Assembly (NCBI GenBank): GCA_035623615.1
Contig: DASPTB010000221.1
Span: 1-15,356 of the forward strand
Direction: 5' to 3'
DNA from: DASPTB01 sp035623615
Lineage (GTDB): Bacteria; Actinomycetota; UBA4738
Length of the DNA: 15,356 nt
Each line of letters starts with the position of its first letter. The first letter of the stretch is position 1. Under the pieces are notes generated by a model. The model saw only the letters and a program-made list of their open reading frames with translations, was not told where the DNA came from and did not search any database. A program made the translations under genes and the position numbers. Positions 6,589-12,991 of the stretch are shown piece by piece.

Positions 6589-8057
6589 ACGGCGGGTCCC
6601 GACACCAGCCGCATCGTCGACGTGTGCGTCCCGGATTGGTCGATCCACGTCACGCGCACCTGTTCACCGGGCTTGTGCACGTGGATCGTCGGTCCGAGCG
6701 TATCCGCCGACGTGACGCGCGTCCCGTCGACCGCGGTGATGACCGACAGGCGGCCCAGGCCGGCGCGCGCGGCGGAGGTCCCGGGCTCCACGCCGACGAC
6801 CAGGGCGCCGGCGTTGGTCGACAGACCGAGCCGGGCGGCGGTGGCCGTGTCGATGTTCCGTGCCTCGATGCCAAGGAAGCCGGCAGGCCCGATGATGACG
6901 TCGGCGGTGGCCTGGCCCGATCGCACCTGGTTGACGACGGCGAGCGCCGCGCTGATCGGGATCGCGTACCCGATCCGCGAAGAGGACTGCCCGGGACCCT
7001 CCGTCGCGGACGCGGTGATCATGCCGACGACGTGACCGTCGCTCGTGACGATGGCGCCGCCGGAGTCGCCGGGGCTGATGGAGGCGCTGCTCTGAATGAG
7101 CCCGCTGAGGTGCTCGGACCCGCCGCGGTCGTCGCTGACCGAGATCGACTGGTTGAGCGAAGAGATGGAGCCGGTCGTGACCGATGGAGCGCCGCCGCGG
7201 CCGAGGGCGTTTCCGATGGCGACGACCTGCTGTCCCGCCGACAGCGAGGACGAGTCGCCGGTCGACACGGTCGAGAGGCCGGACGCGCCCGCGAGCTGGA
7301 TCAGCGCGACATCGGCTGTCGGATCGACGCCGACGACCTCCGCGCGATACGTCGCGCCGGTACTGGGGATCGTCGCCCGAATGCTGTTGGCGCCCTCCAC
7401 GACGTGGTTGTTGGTGAGCACCTCGCCCGAGGACGTGAGCACCATCCCGGTGCCGGCGCCGAGCGGCACCTGAGTGCTCGACCCGAGATCCGCATCGGTG
7501 AACGTGTTGATGTCGACGACCGCGGGCGTGACCTTTCCGGCGATCGCCTGCAGCGCCGCGGGCCCGACGCCCTGGTCGTTGCCACCTCCCTGGCTGCCGC
7601 CTCCCTGAAGGATGACGGGAGCCTGCGAGGATCCCCGGTCTCCCGCCCTGAGGACCCAGCCGATGCCGACGCCCGAGGCCAGCAGCACCGCAGAGGCGGC
7701 AATGACGGCCACCACGGCGCGCCCGCGACGCCGGGGCGGCGGCGGCCACACCGGGGGCGGGTAGTGCGTCCACGCCGGTGGAGGGCTCTGGGGCGGGTAG
7801 CCGCCGGGCGGCTGAGAGGGGTACGGAGAGCCGTATGGCTGGTCGGGGTACGGAGAACCCGGGGGTTGCGAGGGGTACGCCGGGCCGGGCTGCTGGTGGC
7901 CGGCCGAGTACGCCGGACCGGCGCCGGGCGGGCTCTGCCCGGCGGCCGCCCAGATGTCGGGCGGTATGGCGCTCGGCGGCGGGGGGATCTCGGGAGGAGG
8001 CGGCGCCACCGGCGCCCGCTCCTCCCCACTCCGGTCGTTGATGTCATCCTCAGGCAT
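6585..8057 (-). CDS. Membrane-anchored HtrA/DegP-type serine protease with PDZ domain
   Basis: This 490-residue protein resembles actinobacterial HtrA-like proteases. Residues 1-110 are a cytoplasmic tail rich in Pro, Tyr, Gly and Ser with YPSQPPG-like repeats. One membrane helix lies at about 113-137, followed by a Gly/Gln linker. The trypsin-like domain has the triad His218 (TNNHVV), Asp249 (ADVALIQL) and Ser332 (SPGDSGGAI). A C-terminal PDZ domain spans about 392-488 (GFLGIEAR, GALVVGVEPGTSAARAGL). It would degrade or refold damaged proteins outside the membrane. An ATG at 8090 is also in frame, but the ATG at 8057 was chosen because GGAGGAAGG lies directly upstream at normal spacing. The region just upstream (about 8105-8150) is AT-rich and probably holds the promoter, though no clear hexamers were found. 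The stop codon overlaps that of the GntR gene. Confidence 0.93.
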   Translation of the reverse strand: MPEDDINDRSGEERAPVAPPPPEIPPPPSAIPPDIWAAAGQSPPGAGPAYSAGHQQPGPAYPSQPPGSPYPDQPYGSPYPSQPPGGYPPQSPPPAWTHYPPPVWPPPPRRRGRAVVAVIAASAVLLASGVGIGWVLRAGDRGSSQAPVILQGGGSQGGGNDQGVGPAALQAIAGKVTPAVVDINTFTDADLGSSTQVPLGAGTGMVLTSSGEVLTNNHVVEGANSIRATIPSTGATYRAEVVGVDPTADVALIQLAGASGLSTVSTGDSSSLSAGQQVVAIGNALGRGGAPSVTTGSISSLNQSISVSDDRGGSEHLSGLIQSSASISPGDSGGAIVTSDGHVVGMITASATEGPGQSSSRIGYAIPISAALAVVNQVRSGQATADVIIGPAGFLGIEARNIDTATAARLGLSTNAGALVVGVEPGTSAARAGLGRLSVITAVDGTRVTSADTLGPTIHVHKPGEQVRVTWIDQSGTHTSTMRLVSGPAV

Positions 8058-8164
8058 GGGCCACCTTCCTCCGGATGGGGCATCGGCCATCCTCGGCCCC
8101 TTCGATGAGAGAAAAATGAAACAAACCTGGATTTCTCCTGAAATGCGGGGGGAGGGTCGGCGCT

Positions 8165-8374
8165 TCAGTCATGCGGCGGCCGGGCCGAGATGGCTTCGAG
8201 GAGTCTGGCGGATGCGTCGCTCACGTCCTGTACGGCCCGGTCGAACGCTTCGGTGTTCGCCCGGGACGGCTGCCGGTACCCGCTGACCTTCCGCACGAAT
8301 TGAAGGGCGGCGGCCCGGATCTCGTCGTCGGTGGCGGGCTCGTCCCCCCGCAGCTGCTTGATGCTTCGGCACAT
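8165..8374 (-). CDS. DUF2277 family small protein
   Basis: This 69-residue protein starts MCRSIKQLRG and continues with DEIRAAALQFVRKVSGYRQPS, the conserved core of DUF2277, followed by a helical AFDRAVQDVSDASARLLEAI segment. The family is small, widespread in Actinomycetota and some other phyla, and has no established function. The conserved Cys2 at the N-terminus is present. The ATG at 8374 is nine bases after the MarR stop, and an AAGG overlaps that stop codon, so the two genes are almost certainly one transcript and may be translationally coupled. The HtrA-type gene lies about 107 bases further on the same strand. Confidence 0.88.
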   Translation of the reverse strand: MCRSIKQLRGDEPATDDEIRAAALQFVRKVSGYRQPSRANTEAFDRAVQDVSDASARLLEAISARPPHD

Positions 8375-8383
8375 GAAGCAACC

Positions 8384-8887
8384 TTAGCTCGGCGGCGCCG
8401 AACGTCGACGACCCGGAGCCCCAGGCGGCCGTCCGGCCCCGGGTCCCCACTGGGTGGCCGCGAGCTTCGAGAGCGTGTCGCGGAGCTGCTCGAGCGTGGC
8501 GCGGTCGAGCGCGGCGAACTCGCCCGGGGGCTCGTGCAGGGCGTCCAGCACCCGGACCTTGGTCTTCGCCCCGCGCGGTGTGAGGGCGATGGCCTTGACC
8601 CGGCGATCGGTCGGTACCTGGCGCCGCTCGACGAGGCCGCGTTGCTCGAGACGGTCGACTACCCATGTCGCGTTGGAGGCGTCGCAGTCCCACGCGTGCG
8701 CGAGCGAGCCGATGGGCCGGGGCGTGTCCGCGTCGAGGCTGACCAGGGCCCGGAAGTCGCCCGGGGTGAGTCCGAACTCCTGCAGCACGCTCACGAAGCG
8801 CCCGCGATGGCGCATGCCGAGGTCGAGGACCCCCCGCCAGGCCTCGGCGGCGAGGGCGGCCTTGGTGCGAGCCGGATTCGTCGTCAC
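8384..8887 (-). CDS. MarR-family transcriptional regulator
   Basis: This 167-residue protein has the MarR layout: an N-terminal helical dimer arm, a winged helix-turn-helix at about residues 40-106 (IGSLAHAWDCDASNATWVVDRLEQRGLVERR, with wing residues DRRVKAIALTPRG), and a C-terminal dimerisation helix. The last 20 residues are rich in Pro and Arg and probably disordered. MarR proteins usually repress a neighbouring exporter and release DNA on binding a small lipophilic ligand or on oxidation. The gene is divergent from a DrrA/DrrB-type exporter, and the region between them carries paired TTGAG/CTCAA boxes. GTG at 8887 lacks a Shine-Dalgarno sequence but has a TATCAT hexamer six bases upstream, which suggests a leaderless message. 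The gene is followed closely by the DUF2277 gene. Confidence 0.93.
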   Translation of the reverse strand: MTTNPARTKAALAAEAWRGVLDLGMRHRGRFVSVLQEFGLTPGDFRALVSLDADTPRPIGSLAHAWDCDASNATWVVDRLEQRGLVERRQVPTDRRVKAIALTPRGAKTKVRVLDALHEPPGEFAALDRATLEQLRDTLSKLAATQWGPGAGRPPGAPGRRRSAPPS

Positions 8888-8893
8888 GCCGCG

Positions 8894-8899
8894 ATGATA
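8894..8899 (-). promoter_or_regulatory. Candidate -10 box for a leaderless MarR transcript
   Basis: Read on the minus strand, TATCAT matches the -10 consensus at five of six positions. It lies exactly six bases before the GTG start at 8887, and there is no ribosome binding site. The -35 region (GGAAAC at 17-base spacing) is weak. Confidence 0.45.
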
Positions 8900-8935
8900 G
8901 GGCGCCCGGGGCAGAAGTTTCCACTCATTCGATGA

Positions 8936-8967
8936 TTGAGATGCTCAAAAACTTGACATGACTCAAT
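8936..8967. promoter_or_regulatory. Paired operator-like palindromes, probable MarR binding sites, with the DrrA -35 box
   Basis: Site 1 is TTGAG-ATG-CTCAA (8936-8948), with perfect five-base arms. Site 2 is TTGACATGACTCAA (8953-8966), with TTGA/TCAA arms. Together they form an outer ATTGAG/CTCAAT dyad (8935-8940 with 8962-8967). A further ACTCA at 8923-8927 faces the same way. TTGACA (8953-8958) inside site 2 is a perfect -35 box for the plus-strand exporter gene, so a repressor bound here would block its transcription. Confidence 0.6.
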
Positions 8968-8989
8968 CACCTGCGAGAGCATGGCCGCC

Positions 8990-10003
8990 ATGACCGGCGT
9001 GGCGATCAGGGTCGAAGGACTGACGAAGCGATTCGGCGAGGTGGAGGCCCTCAGGGGCATCGACTTCGAGGTGCCGGCGGGAAGCGTCTTCGGGCTGCTC
9101 GGCCCGAACGGTGCGGGCAAGACCACGGCGGTGCGGATCCTCACGACGATCCTGCCGCCGGACGGCGGCAAGGCCGAGGTCCTGGGGCACGACGTGGGGC
9201 GTGACCCCGAGGGCGTGCGGTTCCGGATCGGCCTTGCCGGCCAGTACGCCGCCATCGACCCGAACCTCACCGGGCGCGAGAACCTCCGCCTCACCGGGCG
9301 CCTCGCGCAGCTTCCCGGGAACGAGGCGGCTGCCCGTGCCGCCGAGCTGCTGGAGCGGTTCGAGCTGACGCAGGCGGGCGATCGTCCCGCCAAGACCTAC
9401 TCGGGGGGCATGCGCCGACGTCTGGACGTCGCCGCGGCGCTCGTCTCGCGGCCGCCGGTGGTGTTCCTCGACGAGCCCACGACCGGCCTCGACCTGCACA
9501 GCCGGAACGCGCTGTGGGGCATGATCCGCGAGCTCGTCTCCGACGGCGCGACGGTCCTGCTGACGACACAGTACCTGGAGGAGGCCGATCGCCTCGCCGA
9601 GCGAGTCGCCGTCATCGACGGTGGTCTCGTGATCGCCGACGACACGCCGGCGGCGCTCAAGGCGGCGCTCGGGAGCACCGTGGTCGAGCTGAGCCTGGGC
9701 GACGACGACCGGGCGATCCGGGCGGAGGCTCTCTTGGGCAAGGAGCTTCGTGAGCCCGTGAAGCGCGATCTCACGCAGGTCAGCCTGACGTCGCAGGACG
9801 GTTCGCGCGTGCTGATCGACGCGCTGCGGATCCTCGACGGCGAGGGGCTCACGCCGACGACGCTGAACGTGCGCGAGCCGAGCATGGACGACGTGTTCCT
9901 CTCGCTCACCGGTCATCACGCCGAGGCCGTGCCGGGGACCGAGGACGCGGAGCGGGACGGACAGGAGGGCGGCCGTCGCCGCCGGAGGCAGGGGGCGGCA
10001 TGA
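8990..10003 (+). CDS. DrrA-type ABC transporter ATP-binding protein
   Basis: This protein of about 337 residues powers a drug or lipid exporter of the daunorubicin-resistance (DrrA) type. Counting from an alternative ATG at 8981, the motifs are Walker A GPNGAGKT (41-48), Q-loop Gln88, signature YSGGMRRR (140-147), Walker B VVFLDE (160-165) and a D-loop TTGLD. The switch position has Gln197 (TTQYLEEAD) in place of His, which is usual in DrrA-type proteins. A C-terminal DrrA-like extension of about 130 residues ends in LNVREPSMDDVFLSLTG and then a basic Arg-rich tail. ATG 8990 was preferred: TTGACA with an 18-base spacer and GAGCAT would start transcription near 8989, downstream of 8981. The gene overlaps the permease gene by four bases (ATGA), so the two are coupled. 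The divergent MarR protein is the probable repressor. Confidence 0.93.
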   Translation: MTGVAIRVEGLTKRFGEVEALRGIDFEVPAGSVFGLLGPNGAGKTTAVRILTTILPPDGGKAEVLGHDVGRDPEGVRFRIGLAGQYAAIDPNLTGRENLRLTGRLAQLPGNEAAARAAELLERFELTQAGDRPAKTYSGGMRRRLDVAAALVSRPPVVFLDEPTTGLDLHSRNALWGMIRELVSDGATVLLTTQYLEEADRLAERVAVIDGGLVIADDTPAALKAALGSTVVELSLGDDDRAIRAEALLGKELREPVKRDLTQVSLTSQDGSRVLIDALRILDGEGLTPTTLNVREPSMDDVFLSLTGHHAEAVPGTEDAERDGQEGGRRRRRQGAA

Positions 10004-10815
10004 CGATGCGAGCGAGCGTGTCCACGGAGATCATCCACGCACGCCGATTCCGCTACCGCGCGGCGCGCGATGGAATCGCCGTTGCGTGGCGGAACCTCAT
10101 CGCGTACCGGCGCGTGCCCGAGCTGCTCGTATTCTCCACGATCCAGCCGGTCATCTTCGTCCTGCTGTTCCGGTACGTGTTCGGAGGAGCGGTCCAGTCC
10201 TCCGTTCCCGGCGTTCCCTACGTCGACTACCTGATGCCGGGCATCTTCGTTCAGACGACCGTGTTCGGCGCCATCGCCACCGCGATCGGGCTCGCCACGG
10301 ATGTCAAGAGCGGCTTCCTGGAGCGCTTCCGGTCGCTGCCGATGGCCAGATCCGCCGTGCTCACCGGCAGGACGACCGCGGACTTGACGCGCAACGCGTT
10401 CGTCTGCGTCCTCATGGCGGCGGTCGGGTTCCTGGTGGGCTTCCGCATTCAAACGAACATCTGGGGCTTCATCGCCGGCATGCTCCTGGTGTTGCTCTTC
10501 GGCTACTGCATGTGTTGGATCTTCGCGACGGTCGGACTGTGGTTGAAGGATCCGGAGACGGCCCAGGCCGCCGCGTTCCCCGTGATGGCGCCGCTCGTGT
10601 TCGCCTCGTCGTGCTTCGTCCCGGTCAGCTCCATGCCGACGTGGCTCCAGCCCTTCGCGGAGCACCAGCCCGTGTCGGTGACGGCGAACGCGGTGCGAGC
10701 GCTCATGATCGGCGGTCCCACGACGACGTACGTCGTGGGGTGCCTCGCGTGGTGCGCCGTGATCCTGATCCTGTTCGCCCCGCTATCGGTCCGTCTGTAC
10801 CGAAGGGCGGTCTGA
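10000..10815 (+). CDS. DrrB-type ABC-2 transporter permease
   Basis: This 271-residue membrane protein of the ABC-2 (DrrB) family has six hydrophobic segments. After an N-terminal cytoplasmic stretch come VELLVFSTIQPVIFVLLFRYVFGGA-like residues (positions about 45-68) and the family motif of a conserved loop FLERFRSLPMARSAVLTGR (about 104-122). FASSCFVPVSSMPTWLQPFAEHQPVS (about 201-226) is the usual DrrB segment before the last helix. It forms the pore of the exporter with the DrrA-type ATPase encoded just upstream. The start ATG overlaps the upstream stop, the normal arrangement for this pair. The transported compound is not predictable from the sequence. Confidence 0.93.
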   Translation: MTMRASVSTEIIHARRFRYRAARDGIAVAWRNLIAYRRVPELLVFSTIQPVIFVLLFRYVFGGAVQSSVPGVPYVDYLMPGIFVQTTVFGAIATAIGLATDVKSGFLERFRSLPMARSAVLTGRTTADLTRNAFVCVLMAAVGFLVGFRIQTNIWGFIAGMLLVLLFGYCMCWIFATVGLWLKDPETAQAAAFPVMAPLVFASSCFVPVSSMPTWLQPFAEHQPVSVTANAVRALMIGGPTTTYVVGCLAWCAVILILFAPLSVRLYRRAV

Positions 10816-10817
10816 GC

Positions 10818-10835
10818 CCCGGCCGGCCGGCCGGG
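10818..10835. terminator. Perfect 18-bp GC palindrome after the exporter operon
   Basis: CCCGGCCGGCCGGCCGGG is fully self-complementary and begins two bases after the permease stop. It can fold as a seven-pair stem with a GGCC loop. It has no T-tract, so it is at best an actinobacterial-style U-less terminator or an RNA-stabilising hairpin. Confidence 0.35.
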
Positions 10836-10898
10836 CGGAGCCGGCTGCTAGCATTTGGGCGCTTCGTTTTCCCGAGCCGCCTCGAGGTCGTACCGCTC

Positions 10899-11555
10899 AT
10901 GAGCTCCTCGCCGTCCCAACCCGTGCCCACGTGGCGCGGTCGGCTGCACCAGATCGCCTTCTTCGTCGCGATCCCCGCGGGCATCGCCCTCGTCGCGGTC
11001 GCGCGGGGGACGTCCGCACGCGTCGCCGCCGCGGTCTACGCGACCAGCCTCGTCGGGCTGTACGGCACGAGCGCCACATACCACCGGCTCGCTCGCTCGC
11101 CCCGTGCGCGGCTCTGGATGAAGCGTCTGGACCACTCGATGATCTTCGTGCTCATCGCGGGCACGGTGACCCCGGTGGCCGTACTCGTGGTGGGGCCGCC
11201 GTGGTCGATCGTGCTCCTGGCCGTCGTCTGGGGCGGCGCCGCGCTCGGCATCGCGCTCAAGATGTTCGTGATCGACGGCTTCCGCGTGCTCACCGGGACG
11301 CTCTACATCGTCCTCGGATGGGTCGCCGTGCTGACGCTGCCGCAGCTGGTGCGCGGCCTGAGCGTCGCGAGCCTCGTGCTCGTCGTTGCCGGGGGAATCC
11401 TCTACACGGTGGGAGCGGTGGTGCTGCTCCGCCGGCGCCCCGATCCCGCGCCGAGGACGTTCGGGTACCACGAGGTCTGGCACTCGATGGTCGTCGCCGG
11501 GAGCGCGTGCCACTACGTCGCGGTCCTGCTGATCGTGCTGGCGTTTCGGATCTGA
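10899..11555 (+). CDS. TrhA/haemolysin III (PAQR-type) membrane protein
   Basis: This 218-residue protein has about seven membrane helices and belongs to the TrhA/YqfA/haemolysin III family, which is related to eukaryotic PAQR receptors. Its polar membrane residues match the family pattern: YGTSATYHRL with His62, LDHSMIF with Asp78 and His79, and the last-helix motif GYHEVWHSMVVAGSACHY with His191, His195 and His205. In PAQR-like proteins such histidines bind zinc. The proposed role is membrane lipid or fluidity homeostasis; the haemolysin name reflects old annotation and does not imply toxicity. The frame is open far upstream, but homology starts near 10899. That ATG has a GAGGT at 10884-10888, and a possible -10 TAGCAT lies at 10849-10854. 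The gene converges on the lytic transglycosylase gene with only 13 bases between the stop codons. Confidence 0.88.
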   Translation: MSSSPSQPVPTWRGRLHQIAFFVAIPAGIALVAVARGTSARVAAAVYATSLVGLYGTSATYHRLARSPRARLWMKRLDHSMIFVLIAGTVTPVAVLVVGPPWSIVLLAVVWGGAALGIALKMFVIDGFRVLTGTLYIVLGWVAVLTLPQLVRGLSVASLVLVVAGGILYTVGAVVLLRRRPDPAPRTFGYHEVWHSMVVAGSACHYVAVLLIVLAFRI

Positions 11556-11568
11556 GGGCGACCGCCGC

Positions 11569-12444
11569 TCACGTCCCGGGTCCGGTGAGCTGCTCGTCGC
11601 CCGACGCCGTCGCCTGGAACACCTGCCAGTTGTAGTAGTCGTAGAAGGCGAGCGGGTCTCGCCGCATCCGGCCGGCGTATGCGAGCACGGCGTTCACGTA
11701 GGCGGTGCTCGGGTTGTAGGCGAACACGGCCCTTCGGTAGCTCGACGGCGCGCCGGAGGCGCGCAGGTAGTTGGCCGCACCCATGATCGCGTCGCGCGGG
11801 TCGCGGACGTTGCCGCCCATCCCGTACGCGCGCCATGTTGCGGGAAGGAACTGCATGGGACCCTGTGCGCCGGCCGAGCTCGACGAGACGACGCGACCGA
11901 ACCTCGACTCGATCAGGTTGATTGCCGCGAGCACCTGCCACGCGACCCCGAACCGTCGCTCGGCCTGCCGGAAGTCGCGAAGAAGCTCCCCCGCCGGATC
12001 TGGATCCTGCGTTTCGAGCCGCGGCGCCTTCGCGGGCGGCGCGCCCGACAGCGAGGTGAGCGCCCGGTCGGCCGCCACGTTCGCCGTCGCGGCCGCCGCG
12101 AGGTCGGGTGGCAACTGGGCGAGCACCGCGCGGGCCAGCGAGCGATTCGCCGCGAGGGTTCCGTAGATCCGCTGCTGGAAGAGCGCGAGGAGCGCCACGT
12201 CGGCGGGGGGCGGCGACGGTGCTCCCGCCGCCGTCCACCGCCTCAGGGCGCTCGCCAGCTGCAGGTCGGTGCGGACGAGCGCCGGGGTGAGCGAGGCGGG
12301 ATCCGGTGGCACGGGGGCGCCGGGAGAGGGCAGTCCCGATGCCGCTGCGGGACCGCTCGGCGTGGGCGCCGGTCCACCGCGGGACGGTCCACACGCGGAG
12401 AGAAGGAGGAGAAGGGAGGCAAGGGCCCCGGCGAGCCGTCGCAT
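11569..12444 (-). CDS. Lipoprotein lytic murein transglycosylase (MltB/SLT_2-like)
   Basis: This 291-residue exported protein starts with a lipoprotein signal peptide (MRRLAGALASLLLLLSAC), with the lipobox LSAC and lipidated Cys18. A Pro/Ala-rich linker (about 20-50) and a helical region of unknown role (about 53-132) follow. The catalytic domain spans about 155-262. It has NLIESRFG with the likely catalytic Glu179, GAQGPMQFLPATW (192-204), the MGAANYLRASGA helix and the AVFAYNPSTAYVNAVLAYA motif. These enzymes cleave peptidoglycan glycan strands to anhydromuropeptides, often to make room for large assemblies such as flagella. ATG 12444 was chosen because it gives a perfect signal peptide. 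There is no Shine-Dalgarno sequence, but CAGAAT lies six bases upstream, as before two other apparently leaderless genes. A hairpin separates this gene from the chemotaxis operon, so it is probably transcribed on its own. Confidence 0.92.
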   Translation of the reverse strand: MRRLAGALASLLLLLSACGPSRGGPAPTPSGPAAASGLPSPGAPVPPDPASLTPALVRTDLQLASALRRWTAAGAPSPPPADVALLALFQQRIYGTLAANRSLARAVLAQLPPDLAAAATANVAADRALTSLSGAPPAKAPRLETQDPDPAGELLRDFRQAERRFGVAWQVLAAINLIESRFGRVVSSSSAGAQGPMQFLPATWRAYGMGGNVRDPRDAIMGAANYLRASGAPSSYRRAVFAYNPSTAYVNAVLAYAGRMRRDPLAFYDYYNWQVFQATASGDEQLTGPGT

Positions 12445-12450
12445 GGATCC

Positions 12451-12456
12451 ATTCTG
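12451..12456 (-). promoter_or_regulatory. Candidate -10 box for a leaderless transglycosylase transcript
   Basis: Read on the minus strand, CAGAAT keeps four of six -10 consensus bases (A2, A4, A5, T6). It lies exactly six bases before ATG 12444, with no ribosome binding site between. On its own this is weak; it is listed because of the shared geometry with the first MFS gene and the MarR gene. Confidence 0.3.
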
Positions 12457-12470
12457 CCCGCCGGGCGAGC

Positions 12471-12496
12471 GACGCGCGCCGCTTGCGGCGCGCGTC
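12471..12496 (-). terminator. Perfect 12-bp hairpin after cheX, probable end of the chemotaxis operon
   Basis: GACGCGCGCCGC pairs without mismatch with GCGGCGCGCGTC across a two-base gap (effective loop of about four). It starts four bases after the cheX stop on the minus strand. No U-tract follows, but a second small GCCC/GGGC stem does. It fits a U-less intrinsic terminator separating cheX from the transglycosylase gene. Confidence 0.6.
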
Positions 12497-12499
12497 GCG

Positions 12500-12946
12500 C
12501 TACGCCGCCTCGAGGATGTACAGCGCGAACGCGTCGTCCTCGCAGTCGAACGAGGCCTCGAACACACAGTGGCCGTCGGGCGAGGTGCTGAAATCCTCCT
12601 CGTCGGTCACGTTGGGCGTCGTCAGCCGGCACAGGCCCGAGATCATGTTCTTCACGTTCCCCGCCGTCATGTTCGTCACCTCGCCGACCGCGTCGAAGAT
12701 GGTACCGAGGGTCATCTGGACGTTCTCGTCCTGCAGCATCTCGGAGGCGACCTTGCGGCCCAGCGCCTCCGGGCAGTTGAGGACGACCGCGCCGTCCCAC
12801 TCGCCGGTGATCAGGACACGGGCCGAGATCACGCACGCGTCCTCGTCGAAGGTGGGGTGCTCGCTCCTCGGCTCGATCGGAAACCCGAGCATCGACGTCC
12901 AGATGCCCGACACGATCTCGGTGATGTCCCCCGTCTGGAACTCCAT
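12500..12946 (-). CDS. cheX: CheX-like chemotaxis phosphatase
   Basis: This 148-residue protein belongs to the CheC/CheX/FliY phosphatase family. The single active-site motif ExxN is present as Glu89 and Asn92 in DAVGEVTNMTAGNVKNM. The alpha/beta fold is suggested by VLITGEWDGAVVLNCPEALGRKVASEML (about 44-71) and FEASFDCEDDAFALYI at the C-terminus. CheX removes phosphate from phosphorylated CheY and so resets the motility signal; one motif per chain is the CheX rather than the CheC pattern. The ATG at 12946 has AAAGGAA seven bases upstream. It is the last gene of the cheY-cheB-cheR-cheX operon, 45 bases after cheR, and is followed by a strong hairpin. The same fold also occurs outside chemotaxis, but the operon makes the assignment firm. 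Confidence 0.85.
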   Translation of the reverse strand: MEFQTGDITEIVSGIWTSMLGFPIEPRSEHPTFDEDACVISARVLITGEWDGAVVLNCPEALGRKVASEMLQDENVQMTLGTIFDAVGEVTNMTAGNVKNMISGLCRLTTPNVTDEEDFSTSPDGHCVFEASFDCEDDAFALYILEAA

Positions 12947-12991
12947 CTTTCATTCCTTTCTCGTCGTGCGACGCTTCGTCGACCGGAGCGT

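Noticed and set aside
7780..7920. Short DNA repeats that might suggest a CRISPR or minisatellite
   Set aside because: The repeats are short, imperfect and in frame with the Pro/Tyr-rich tail of the HtrA-type protein, so they are explained by coding sequence.
6624..8108. 494-residue plus-strand open frame
   Set aside because: It is antisense to the HtrA-type gene. No start signal or recognisable motif is present.
10086..10898. Upstream extension of the TrhA-like frame across the permease gene
   Set aside because: It is out of frame with the real permease, has no homology, and the TrhA-like domain starts at ATG 10899 with its own ribosome binding site.
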